From NCBI GenBank assembly GCA_011800805.1, contig MPNW01000148.1, forward strand, positions 26,242-90,241: a stretch of DNA of 64,000 nt, in the 5' to 3' direction. Source of the stretch: Hirudo medicinalis (Eukaryota > Annelida > Clitellata > Hirudinida > Hirudinidae). Positions 13,201-25,400 of the stretch are shown one piece after another. Positions within the stretch are counted from its first letter, which is position 1, and the number at the start of each line of letters is the position of its first letter. The position numbers and the translations under genes were made by a program. Under the pieces are notes generated by a model. The model worked only from the letters and a program-made list of their open reading frames with translations. It ran no database searches and was not told the DNA's origin.

Positions 13201-16200
13201 GAGAGAATTAATATCAATCGTAAATATTTAGTGCTTCAAAGCAAAATTATGAACAAATTGTGGGCCCAAATTGAAATGTACGATTAATTTAAATTAAAAG
13301 ATATAAATCAGCAATAATAACAAAAATAGAGCGGTAATAAACCTTCACCTTTTGCAGAAACCCAGTGCCCGATTATTACACTCTGACACTGGAAAAGGCG
13401 ATGGACAGAGCAACTGAGGCCAAACGAATGAGGTGCACGGCAGGGATGAAGACAAGCCAATTGTGTCCTCACGGTGTCAGGATAAATGAGATGTTCATGC
13501 AAAGGTCACTAAATGAGCCTTGTCACATGCTGGTAGGAAGGAATTTCACCAGTCGAACATTTCAATTGCAATTGCAGCATCTCTTTCTATAAAAGATTTC
13601 AACGAGCACAAGTTTATCCAGCTTTGTCGGCACTGTTAAACTAGTCGGGAATTCGTCACAAGAGAAAATTTGATTACGGCAGATCGCATCTTCCTCTGAG
13701 ACTTGCAACTCCTGGCTAGGAGGGGCGAATGATTTTTATTCTTTGAATTTCACAAATGCTTCGCGAGATCTCTGCTTGGACAATTTCACGTGGACTATTT
13801 CTTTTTCATGGCTTCGAAAAATTGCTGTCATATTTTTATCACTAGTTCTCAATTACGTTGATTTAGCATTTACAGTCGAAACAAGTTGACATTGACGTGA
13901 CGTTTGCAATTCCATTTCAAGGGCAGTTACCCTGAAGTATTGGAACAAGCAACGAATAGCATCGCCTGCACCGAAGACCACAACATGTTGAGGCAATTGT
14001 TCAACATCGTACCCTCAGAGGTTCGAGTCGTCACTTCGCCACCGAAATCATGCCGACAGGCGGAATCAAACTGTGAATACTGCATGGAGCAGGAGACGCA
14101 AAACTCCAGAGGTTATAAGTTGTTTATAAAATGTTTCCAAAAATTCAAAATAATCACTCGAAAACGTCCGTGCGAAAAATGTTGAAATTAAAAGTTTTTC
14201 CACTCGGTTGAGCGTCCTTCTCGTGCAGATCTCTACAAAAACATATGCAGCATGATCGATTGCCTGGTCACATTCGACTGCAAAAGGAGCTATTCAGAAT
14301 TTTGCAGAGACTCTCCAATCGTCTGCGCCATGGGTGAGACGTCAATTCGAAAAGATTATTTCGTAGGAAAGCTTTTCATGAGACTCCATCAAAATGTCGT
14401 TAATCTAACACTCCTACAGGAAACTCCCTAACTGATTTTTCACGCCATCACTTAATCACCTTCTCGATGAATCTATCGCAGGGGATGCCTACAGATACAC
14501 CCTGCAATCCGTTTTCATCGAGAGGGAGCCGACCATCAGATACAAGTGTCACCTAAAACACCAGGAACCGACCGAACTTTACCAGTTATGGTTCGACATC
14601 GTCATCCCTGGAACTCACTTCAGAAGCCCACGACACAAAGTTATTAAAATTACCTTGTTGAAAACAACCTTCCAGCCTCACTCACTGCAACTACTACTAC
14701 TACTAAATGACCACCTCATGTCATTCAATTTCCAGATGTCCATTCCATCTTATTTTGACGGATCTGGATCACGTCCTGAGTTTTTGGATTTGCATCCAAC
14801 ACGCGGTCGATATGTCATCGAGTTTTTAAACGTCGAACATGATTCAGGCTTCATTCCCTATCCAGAGTTGCTGCTGACTGCCCAGAATATTTCTGGTTAG
14901 GTGTTGCCATGCCAACTACCTCAGAAAAGCATTGAAATCGTCAAAACAAACGCTTAATTATGTTTATTTTTCTGTTTCCATAGAAACCCAGTGGTCATAC
15001 TCTCTGGAATCGATTGGAAAGAATCTCCCTCCTCTGACCCAGTTGCATTCGACTGAAGACTTTTCCAAGAGGATGAATCCATCAAATACAAAGCGGTCGT
15101 TGTCAGGAATGGATGCTTCGAAATCTCAAAAGACCTTTTCACGTAGGGCCAGAGTGATGTCGAGTCAACCAGTTCAGCCAAACACAATAACTCCGAACGT
15201 TAAATCGATAAACATTCGCTTCGACACGCCATTCCATTACACCACTGTCACCTGGAACGACGGAACTTGCCAGAAAGATCTCTCACACTTCCACGTTCTC
15301 TCTCCATCAGAAAGCGAAAATCAGGTCGGTCATCCTGATAAATATTCCATGAACATAAGCGCCATAATCGGTAGGACTCCAGGCGATTCGAAGCTAGAGT
15401 ACCACCTGAGATCAATAAGCGCGGCACCTGTCCTTAAATTCGTCATTCAAGGTTATTATCAGATTCTCCCAAATGTACTTTAGATCGAAATAACGAGTTA
15501 ACCCTTCACAGCTAACACGTCCGTACTCAGGTGGTGGCTGAGGCAAATTCGCTCAGAACTTCGAGTGACTGAAGAATGTTTCAACGTGGTGCTAAAACTG
15601 TCGAAGGATGAGAGACATTGGCTCTTCGCTATAAACGGTTGAGGAGTACTTAAGAATTTTTTATCATAATGACGATCATCAATTTTTCAAAGTGCCTGCA
15701 TCTGTCCAGTGAAATCTACTATTGTTATTTTTTTTTTAATAAAGACCGTTCATAATTTAATAATAAATGAATAAATCACTAATATTAATAATCAAACAAT
15801 AATGTAACTGGATAACAATAATAACTGATAAATTGATCTCGCAAAACTATGGTGTTCTCTAATAACAAAGATTGATTTCCTAAGGAAATAAAAATAAACT
15901 GTGTAAATGCTCGCATAAATAAAAGTTACATTCAAAAGTAAAACACAGCAATCATCATTGAACAGGTAGCTTTACTGACTGCCCAGGTTATCTGTCGGTT
16001 GTCATACATGACCTGACCGACAAGGATGAACTCGTCAACTACGACATCGTCGTGCCATGTCCAACGACCTTCAACCTTACTTTTGCCGTTCCCATCAGCT
16101 TCTTCTCTTACAGAGATAAAACATTCCTCATGCTCCTCGATGACACGAAAAAAATCCACCCGGTTTACCTCTCAATTTTCATCAATCACCGGTGCGTCTC

Positions 16201-18994
16201 AAAGGTCAGCCGGATGACCGGTGGTAACCTTCAACTATCGACTAACGATTGTGTCCAACATGGTAGCAAAAGTTCCTTCGTTAGTTTGTCCATGTACGTG
16301 GCACTGTTGGCATTCCTGGTCTCTGCGTTTGCATCCGTTTTGATAGCTTTCTTAGTACTGGATGCCTTCTCCATTAAGAGAAGTTTAACGATATCTAAGA
16401 CGTTCGACCACAGTTGCTTTGTGCGTGTCCACAGGAGATGTTTCAGGAATCTTTCCGATCGTTCGAGAGATAGGATTAATTCTGGCAAGGAAACTAAATC
16501 CTGCAAGAACCTCTCGAAACGAACGTGCATCACCGTTGCTTACGTCATCATCACCTTGTTTTCAATATGTGCCTTCACCCTCAATTTCATCAACTTGATC
16601 GTCCGCCTTCGCATATCCAGCGAATTCCAAATGCTCATGGAATCAATAGGAGGGCTATTCAAAAAATGGCAAATCAGTTGGATAAACACAGAAAATCTGG
16701 CCGAAGAAAGATTGGAAAACAATTTTGTTCTGTTAGGCGAACTACCAATCTCCTCAATTGAAGCATGTAATTCTTATGTGAACAGAATATTAAAGTACCT
16801 AGCATCTCAATACCAGCGTTTAAAGGCAACACACGTCAAATCTTCTCACTCAAAACATTTGTTGCACATGAAGATATGGAATTCTGTGGAAGAGAAAATT
16901 AATTATTATAGAAAAGAGGTTAATGACAACGTGTAGTGTTTACTTTTTTGTAATTATGAATTGAAAATAAAAACAAAATTGCAGGTCAACCATTTGGTGA
17001 CGAAGAACAAAAGGAGAGTTTGCGAAGAGATAGATGACACGTTTAAAACTCATTTAGCAGGAACAACATATCTTCTGGAGTCTCCGTGGTTTATATTCCT
17101 TCAGCATCTCCAGAGCCTGACACCGAATGCATCAAAGGACAATGAACTGCAATCACTTAACGACAGCAATTTCAAAACTTTGCGTGAAGACTACAAATCT
17201 TTCTTTTTCAATAAAGTGAAAGTCTTTCAAATCGCAAGCCACCAGAAACGGAAGAACAAATTGCCTAGCAAGCAGTGAGTACGTCACTTTGATGCGAGAC
17301 CTCGGGATCCTCGAAAATATTCTTCATCTTGTAATATAAGATATAATTGAATATAAATTTTAAATATAAAATATTCATTTTCAGCGAGTTGAACGGTGGA
17401 CGTCCTGAGATTCCAGAGGTATGGAATTTCATAAGCAATTCAACAAACGCCAACGACTTCATCTGCTCGAGAAAAGATGAAGAAAATCCTCTGCTATCAG
17501 AAGAGCACCAAATTGCACATCGCTTTTCTTTCAGCAGTCCATCGAATGCGAGAGCTTCCGACGATCAATTTGAGAGATCGCCAAGTTCATCCAATCGCAT
17601 AAAACTTCTCAATTCTAATTTCGAAATGGATGTAGAAGAACTTCTGCTATCTTTGGAGTGGCAGTTGCTAAAAATAGTTCTCTGTTTTATGGACTTTGCA
17701 CTGATAGTCCATCGACTTACTAAACTTTATCTCGAAATGACCGTCAATTATTTGATCGTGTCAATACAGACGAGAACAAATGACTCGAAAAGATCATCTC
17801 TAGCGCGAAATACGGCTTCTAATGCCGCAGATTCTGACAACGATGCAGGAAAACGTGAAAAATTGATGCACAATCCGCCGGCCACAAATATGCCCCTGAG
17901 AATTGATTTTACACTCAGAGTACCAACGGAAATAATAAATTTTCAAGTGAGTCGGAAATTTAAGGAACTGGTATGGTTCTTTGAGAGCGTCACTCCCCCA
18001 AAGAAAGATGCCATAAACAAAAACAAGATCTTAAGATTCCTCCTCCTGCTAGGGTTGAGAAAGTCTCTCTTTTACATCTTCACTATAGTGGGACTAACGT
18101 CATTACTGGGTTTCTCATTAACGATTTTCTTTGAAGAGGAAATCAACAGGCAGAGAGAGACAAACGCGATTCAATCGCTGGCGCACCATTCCTTCCAGAG
18201 GGACTTTATTGCCCGCCTGTTTCGCGACATTGCTAAAGAGAAATTCCTATCGGAAGAACAAATTTTAAGAGAAACCGAGTATGCGTCTTCAGGATTTTCA
18301 GCACAAATGAAGGAGATGAAAATCCTCAGCAACCTCATACCCCAATCAGGTGAGGACTCGCCGAAGGGATTCAGCGATAAGGCTATTGAACCGTACCTTT
18401 CTTTTCAGAGGTTTATAATGACCAGCATAAATCACGGTCATGCGAAGAAAATTTATGTGCGCAAAGTGGCCTGACGGAGCATAAAATCTTCAAAGGACTG
18501 AATGAATGGGACCTCAACTTGGTCCCGTGCGCACACAAGCAGTTACCTCTCATTGGCACTTTCCAAGGTAATTCCATTCGATCATTCGACTAGTTATCAG
18601 ATACTATCAAATAAGTTTCTCTTCATATTAAGGAATTAGTCACCGAGTTGAAGGATGCTTCGCTAGTGACATCGTAGAAAAATGTTTCACATTGCTGAGC
18701 ACATGCTGGCTGTTGGTTGTCATAATTTTCGGCATTTATCTCTCTTCGTGTTCGCTGAGATGTTTCCTCCGGCACAACCACAGAGAGTCCAGAAAAGCAC
18801 AAACAGCTTCGTTGATCGAAAGCAAAGCAATTCCAACCATCAAAAGATATCAAGAGCTTGTTGAAGAACCAAAAACTGGAGGCACTTGCAGAAATAACGC
18901 GATTTTAACTGTCGATGAATGCACAAATTATAAACATCATAAGGACAATCCTTTGTCCAATTCACTGTCCTTCTTTTCAGAGACCGATGTCTGA
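10202..18994 (+). CDS. Large multipass membrane protein, family unrecognised (17 exons, 1539 aa)
   Basis: Exons 10202-10307, 10760-10834, 11084-11125, 11212-11253, 12880-13156, 13358-13504, 13927-14111, 14229-14333, 14482-14639, 14736-14895, 14984-15451, 15512-15637, 15966-16918, 16985-17274, 17385-18349, 18409-18567 and 18633-18994 join in phase to a TGA stop. The start is the ATG before a hydrophobic stretch (ASVITTLILLGIL) that looks like a signal peptide. Residues about 20-730 form a likely extracellular region rich in cysteine, for example SNCEYC and SMIDCLVTFDC. Exon 11 adds a Ser/Thr-rich insert. Transmembrane segments are predicted near 737-765, 818-843, 1272-1294 and 1440-1459, with a weaker one at 1137-1156. 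The first pair flanks a basic loop with several Cys. The tail after the last segment is about 80 residues. I do not recognise the family; HAP2, EFF-1 and prominin architectures do not fit. A receptor or gamete/cell-surface role would be guesswork. Confidence 0.85.
11254..12879 (+). other. 1.6-kb intron 4 of the membrane-protein gene
   Basis: This is the longest intron of the gene. Open frames inside it have no domain and no compatible splice context. No repeat or RNA gene was recognised. Confidence 0.5.
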
Positions 18995-19429
18995 TACATA
19001 GCGTAAATCGCACTATTTTTATTGCGTAATTGGAATAATAATAATCATTTTTTTATTATATTGCAAATATACAAAATATGTTCAATATCAAATAATATTT
19101 TAAGAGACAATTTTGAGAATGGTATTAATTTCTTTAGAGTATTTTGATCATATTCTTGAATAACCTTTAACGACCTTAAATATAGAAGTCGACATGAAAT
19201 GATAAAAAACATTAAACTACTTTTCCTATTTGAATTTGGACAGACCTAATTGTTCCTCTAAAACGTTTCGAACATCTCTTAATATCATCCATTAAAAGAT
19301 CAGAGGTAAAATCTTAACATTGAAATGATCTACCTTCTCAAAGTTTTATTTTTTATGTTACAACAAACCGACATAAATCTTAATTTGAAGTTGAGGAACC
19401 TAGTTAGCTACACAATCATCTAATCGACG

Positions 19430-19528
19430 ATGTTTTCAACAGCTTTAGCCAGGTTGGCAATCATATTCGAGGTGAGTAAGTAGTAATTCATGCTTTCTTC
19501 CGGGGTCAAGTAGGTTCGTTGACTTTTC
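19430..19528 (-). CDS. Terminal exon of an unidentified minus-strand gene
   Basis: A clean acceptor (TGCTATGCGCAG on the minus strand) opens a frame that reads RTYLTPEESMNYYLLTSN, then NMIANLAKAVENIVD, and stops with TAG. The exon must be entered in phase 2. It looks like the helical C-terminus of a soluble protein. It ends 436 bp from the stop of the plus-strand membrane-protein gene, so the two converge. The other exons are probably lost in, or lie beyond, the N gap. I could not join it in phase to the exon ending at 19998, so it may belong to a second gene or to an alternative 3' end. Confidence 0.5.
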
Positions 19529-19925
19529 CTGCGCATAGCAGAATACTAGCTTAGCATTAAATATTTATATCATCTGCATTTCCATTCAATATTTAGTAAA
19601 TTTAATTTATATTTCATTAACCTTAACTAATATTTACGTTTGGGAAAACTTTTGTTCTTATAAAATATCAAGCTAGATCGGAGAATCAAATGAAATAATA
19701 AAACTTTTAAATATTTGAATTTTCTCAGATTAAAAATGCTTCACTCTATTCATTTCAACAATAAAACAACTAATAATTTAAACAGAAAAACATAATCAAA
19801 ATAACATCAATCTTAATGTAGGTCAAAGATTACAAAGTTTAAACAATAAAAATAGTAAATTGTAATAATAACATTATGTATATTTTATTTTTATTTATGA
19901 TCATGAATTTCAATCGCTCAATATA

Positions 19926-19956
<31 letters not shown>
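19926..19956. repeat. TGA microsatellite
   Basis: About ten ATG/TGA units. A second, longer tract of the same motif lies just beyond the N gap. Confidence 0.9.
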
Positions 19957-19958
<2 letters not shown>

Positions 19959-19997
19959 GATCGATGAGTTGGTATTCATTGTTATAAATATTGTTTT

Positions 19998-21043
19998 TTA
20001 ACCAGCAATTTTGAAGGAGACATCGAAACGCTGGAAGTCGGCCACGAAGTTGAATTTCAGATCTGCAACNNNNNNNNNNNNNNNNNNNNNNNNNNNNNNN
20101 NNNNNNNNNNNNNNNNNNNNNNNNNNNNNNNNNNNNNNNNNNNNNNNNNNNNNNNNNNNNNNNNNNNNNNNNNNNNNNNNNNNNNNNNNNNNNNNNNNNN
20201 NNNNNNNNNNNNNNNNNNNNNNNNNNNNNNNNNNNNNNNNNNNNNNNNNNNNNNNNNNNNNNNNNNNNNNNNNNNNNNNNNNNNNNNNNNNNNNNNNNNN
20301 NNNNNNNNNNNNNNNNNNNNNNNNNNNNNNNNNNNNNNNNNNNNNNNNNNNNNNNNNNNNNNNNNNNNNNNNNNNNNNNNNNNNNNNNNNNNNNNNNNNN
20401 NNNNNNNNNNNNNNNNNNNNNNNNNNNNNNNNNNNNNNNNNNNNNNNNNNNNNNNNNNNNNNNNNNNNNNNNNNNNNNNNNNNNNNNNNNNNNNNNNNNN
20501 NNNNNNNNNNNNNNNNNNNNNNNNNNNNNNNNNNNNNNNNNNNNNNNNNNNNNNNNNNNNNNNNNNNNNNNNNNNNNNNNNNNNNNNNNNNNNNNNNNNN
20601 NNNNNNNNNNNNNNNNNNNNNNNNNNNNNNNNNNNNNNNNNNNNNNNNNNNNNNNNNNNNNNNNNNNNNNNNNNNNNNNNNNNNNNNNNNNNNNNNNNNN
20701 NNNNNNNNNNNNNNNNNNNNNNNNNNNNNNNNNNNNNNNNNNNNNNNNNNNNNNNNNNNNNNNNNNNNNNNNNNNNNNNNNNNNNNNNNNNNNNNNNNNN
20801 NNNNNNNNNNNNNNNNNNNNNNNNNNNNNNNNNNNNNNNNNNNNNNNNNNNNNNNNNNNNNNNNNNNNNNNNNNNNNNNNNNNNNNNNNNNNNNNNNNNN
20901 NNNNNNNNNNNNNNNNNNNNNNNNNNNNNNNNNNNNNNNNNNNNNNNNNNNNNNNNNNNNNNNNNNNNNNNNNNNNNNNNNNNNNNNNNNNNNNNNNNNN
21001 NNNNNNNNNNNNNNNNNNTGATGATGATGATGATGATGATGAC

Positions 21044-21103
<60 letters not shown>

Positions 21104-21735
21104 CGATGATAATAATAATAATAATAATAATAGTAATAATAAAAAACGTTCATTTCCACGATGCCTAAAGATGAAGACGTAGCAGAAGATAAAATGCTCA
21201 CTGGTCGGACGTTGTAGTTGTTATTTTGCTTTCCAAACGATTGGACAAAGGGTAGAGGAGAGTTGAATCGTACATCTTCAGAGGTTGCCCAATAATTCCG
21301 TAGCTGCAAAAAAAAAAACAAAATCTATTCCTCAAATTAATAGCTCGAGGGAAAACCAAACAGTTTTTTCCAGATTGTTTATTATATAATATTCAAACAC
21401 TAGCTCCAAAGTATTCTTATTTAACATAGAATTTATCAGAAAACGTGTTAATAAATCCAGACGGATGTAACAATATTCTCCACATTTTAAACATTAAATT
21501 CAGAATTACAGTAAAAACTGGCCAAATAGATATCTTTAAATAGGGAAGAACTGTGGCTATGGACATTTTTTTCAAGAAACGGATTTCCCTGCACGTTGTT
21601 AGCTAAGGATTCTAAAAAAAAAACTGGTTGCCATTGGAAAAGAAAATCGAAGTAATTTATAATTATGAAAGAAGTAATTCTATCTCAAAACTTACCAAAG
21701 ACTTCAAAGTTATACGAACATGTCGAACATCGCAA
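19998..21735 (-). CDS. Partial gene interrupted by the assembly gap
   Basis: Three exons can be seen on the minus strand. The first, 21735 to 21696, reads CDVRHVRITLKSL. The second, 21303 to 21202, continues in phase as LRNYWATSEDVRFNSPLPF and ends at a GTGAGC donor. The last begins at a GTTGCAG acceptor beside the gap and ends KFNFVADFQRFDVSFKIAG at a TAA (19998-20000). The middle part is hidden by 949 Ns, so phase continuity between the second and last exons cannot be tested, and the 5' end was not found. I do not recognise the protein. The long Tyr/His/Ser runs in the surrounding open frame are only the translated microsatellite. Confidence 0.5.
20070..21018. other. Assembly gap (949 Ns)
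   Basis: The gap is bounded on the right by a long TGA repeat and has a smaller TGA tract 113 bp to its left. The repeat probably caused the break in the assembly. At least one exon of a minus-strand gene is expected inside. Confidence 0.99.
21019..21142. repeat. TGA/ATG and AAT microsatellite
   Basis: About 90 bp of TGA units with rare interruptions (TGACTGA, GACGAT) pass directly into an AATAAT tract. It lies in an intron of the partial minus-strand gene. Confidence 0.95.
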
Positions 21736-21871
21736 CTAAAGAAGGGATTTGAAAAAAGGGAAAATGGATGAAGTCAAAGAAAACGAGTAAAAGAGAGGTA
21801 ATTGCCGAAAGAGAGTTCTAATGTTTGCAAAGGAGTTGGGGCATAACAATTTATATCTGTTCTTTCTCCAG

Positions 21872-21966
21872 ACTTGTATGCGTTGGATGAAGGATGCGAA
21901 ATCGCATGTGAAAATGGTGCTTGTGCCAACGAAGCCGAACATGAAGAAAGCCAGACCTGTCGAGCC
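21872..21966 (+). CDS. Possible terminal exon encoding a Cys-rich peptide
   Basis: A strong acceptor (TGTTCTTTCTCCAG) is followed in one frame by DLYALDEGCEIACENGAC, then an acidic stretch with QTCRA and a TGA. The pattern C-x3-C-x4-C with a further Cys is non-random, but no upstream plus-strand exon was found, and a second frame through the same bases is also open for longer. Treat it as a candidate only. Confidence 0.25.
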
Positions 21967-22481
21967 TGACCTTACTACTGCGATCATTTCCCACCAAGTA
22001 GCCTGGAATAAGACATCTGATCTCTCTATGCCAATTCAATGCCAAATGACAAATCAATTGAATTATTCAGGGCACGATCTAGAAGGCAAGATTAAGGGTC
22101 ACAGAAAGAGCCATCCAAACTTCGATCAAAACGTTTTTAATAAATTACAATAGCTGCCCAGCTCTTTCTTTTCATATCTTGTTTACAAATGTGTTAAACT
22201 TGTCTTCTACTTGTCAGTTTGTATGGGTTTATTTATGGGTCTATTTCCTTTGATTTAACATAGACCAATTTAACGAGGCCAATTTTTGCTGCAAAGTTAA
22301 AATTCGCAGTTTTTACTACTTATCAGTTACTGTAAAAAAAAAAGGTAAGAAAGAAAACGGTTATACTTAATGTATTTTTTTTTATTAAGATAGGAAAGGC
22401 ACTGTGAGTATAACAAGCATTATTTAAATTTAAATAATCAAATTAAATTAATTGATCAAAATCAGTACGAATTTGTAAGGG

Positions 22482-25400
22482 TTATTTCGATGAAAACTCA
22501 TACTTGAGGTCTTCTGGGTGCGTCACGAAATCATTCATTAAAGATAGAAATTGTTCTTCCGGCTCAATATCCTCAAAATGTCCTAATCTAAAATCAAAAA
22601 ATCTATGAACTTTGCCTCGATCTTACTTATCAGTTACCACTAGCTACTCTTGCAGCAATGCTAATAATTTCAGAGATAAAATTACATATAATATTTCAAT
22701 TTAACAATATTTCACCCTCCTGAGTGCTTTTTGGGTCTTTTTTTCCCTACAGATGCCTTATCTGGCATGAAGCTTCTTAAAACATTGGACCTGCACCTTT
22801 TTCAGGTCAAAATTATGGAATTACATTTTTTCCGCCATAACAATTTAAAGGTGTCACTAACCCCTTTATTATCTCAGTATTATATCTGCAAAAAATATTT
22901 GCTCCATCAATTATTTTGGCAAATGATCACAAAATAATTCAAGAAATGTTCCATCTAACTAAAAATTATTAATCCCATATTATAAATAATAGTCGTCAAC
23001 ATCTATTCCGAAGCCCTTACTTCATATCTTGTTGAATTTCAGCATTAGTGAAGGTTTTTGGTTTATCTTGAAAAATGTTAAAATCGTTGTATTGGAGTCA
23101 ACAATTACATAACATCACCTACTCTTGCTCACGTGAACTCTTCCGTTCATGAACAATCTATACGAACGTTCGTATGGACAATATGAATTATAATCATTTA
23201 AATGTTGAGACATATGTTAAATGATTTTAACATTTGCCAACCTGCTTAATTCTGTAGAGATGCTAGAATGATCTTTGTGACCAAATGCTACCCATACAAA
23301 TACTCCCAAAAAGCTAAAAATTTGCTAAAAAGTAATGCTAGGATTACAAAATAAATGAAATTTAAGATCAAAAATCTCGTTCCACACCTCCCACATAGTA
23401 ACTTCTTCTCTAAAGAAATCCTGAGACAAACTAAAATAAAATGGCAGGTGTACAAACATACAATCATTTCTATTCATTGCTTCATCACTTCAAGAGACGC
23501 AAATGATCTAATAAAAAAGCAAGCGAGACCTTTTGCATTTACTGAGTCCAAGTCTACATTTGCTGATCTTAAGAAGTAGCATTCCATACCAGTAACCTAG
23601 GAGTTTTTCGGCCTTCTGCAAATTGTATTTAATGTATTCCACTTTCTCCCCAACAGCTCTGCAGTAAGGTTTTATAAACTGCCATTAATATTTGCAACAC
23701 TCTTGATTATGCTTATAGACCATTTATTAAGCCAAAAAACAACTGAAAAAGAGAGAAGGAATGAAGAGTTCATAAAGAAAGGAACAATCCTAAGGAAAAT
23801 ACATTCCAATAGGTCTGTCTGCTAATTCAACAGTTAGACTAACAAAGATTCAAAAGCATTCACAACAGAAATGAAATTAATAATGGGTAATTATGTGAGA
23901 AACCACATCCAAAACCATATCCACATTGACCTAAGAAAGATAATGAGGTAATTCAATAATTGTTATTGTTTTTAAATGAACAAATATGAGGCAGCTTCGT
24001 AATGGAAGTAGGATAAATCAATTAATATCAATTATTAAACATTATTACTAACACTTGGTAAGGATTAAGGGCAGACTCAAGGTGTTTGAGTTCAAAAAAC
24101 CAATGAAAATAGATCACCATCTTGCACAAGAACGAATCAAAGACATTTTCACTGTTTGAAGACAAAACACATAAGAAACAACAACAAAGTGCTTTACATT
24201 ATATATTTAAATGTCCAAAATTACTGAATAATTAAATTGAAGAGATTGCAACCAATTCCCATCTTGGTCAGTCTGTTCAATGAAACTCCTTCGAAAAAAA
24301 CATCAACTGTGATAAGAAGCACTAACACTTCCAAGCTGGAGCAATTTCAAATTATAATTTAATATATTACCCTTTACATTATCGAGTGTCACCTTATCTC
24401 CATAAAAGGCGCTCCTAATAAAATAAAATATCCACCTAAGCTAGATGTGTTTATTTTGAAAGTTCCGAATGACCGTTTAACTTGTAACCTCACTTGTATT
24501 TTTTGGATAGCCTGAAACTGCATAAAGTTAATAACACGTAGAAGTAAAGCTTCCACTGCATTTTATTAATTCCTATCTAAATAAGATTTTCCAATCAGAT
24601 TGTTTAATTGAACGAGTAAGACTTACTCGTATTTGCTCTTTTTTCTGCTTCTGCAAATGAAAAAAAAATTATTTTTCAAACTCGCTGTGACTTTTCACAG
24701 ACTCCTAATCCTTTACCCCAACAACATGTCTCCTGACAGCACCGTGACAATTTGAAAAGAAACGTTTCTTTTGAATGAGACGCTACTGACAACACCATCA
24801 AATTTTGTTTACATTTTATTTATTTTTGAACTTCTGAATACTTCATAATATTAAAATATTTTTTAATTTGAATGATTTTTAATTTTTCGTTTGTTTTAAC
24901 TGAAATAAAAAAATATTTAACGAGCTGAAGTGAGACCTTAAGGGATCGTCCGTTAATTATGTCAATAAATTTAAGGTAATTTTTGACCTCCTCCTCCCTC
25001 CCTCCCAACAACTGTCAAACGTTTAAAGACCCCCCTATCAAAATTATGTCAAAAAAACTGACACACACACACCCCTCCCCATAAAAATGTTTTGTACAAT
25101 TTTTAATTTGTATCTTGTAACACGTTGAATTTTCGACTATTTTGTTTTTAATGTAAATAAAATAATTGTTAAATTATTATGGTAAATTTTTTAATGTCAG
25201 CTTCCATCATCTTCCCACAGGAAAGTCAAATATTCCTCTATTGTAACAATAGGTGTAGTAATAGATTCATCATTTCCATCAATTTGTTGAACTGATAAGT
25301 CAGACAAATCAGCATCATCTTCATCTAACCATTCAGCAGATAAAATATCAGAATGTTCCTTGTGATCAATAATTGCCATCAGCTCTTTCTGTCAGCCACT

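Noticed and set aside
10202..18994. Identification of the large membrane protein as a HAP2/GCS1 or EFF-1 type fusogen
   Set aside because: Those families have a single transmembrane segment and specific Cys patterns not seen here. The multipass topology and length do not fit.
19918..21321. Open frame of 467 codons on the minus strand with Tyr, His and Ser runs
   Set aside because: Most of it is the N gap and the translated TGA/AAT microsatellite. Only the short pieces bounded by splice sites are credible coding sequence.
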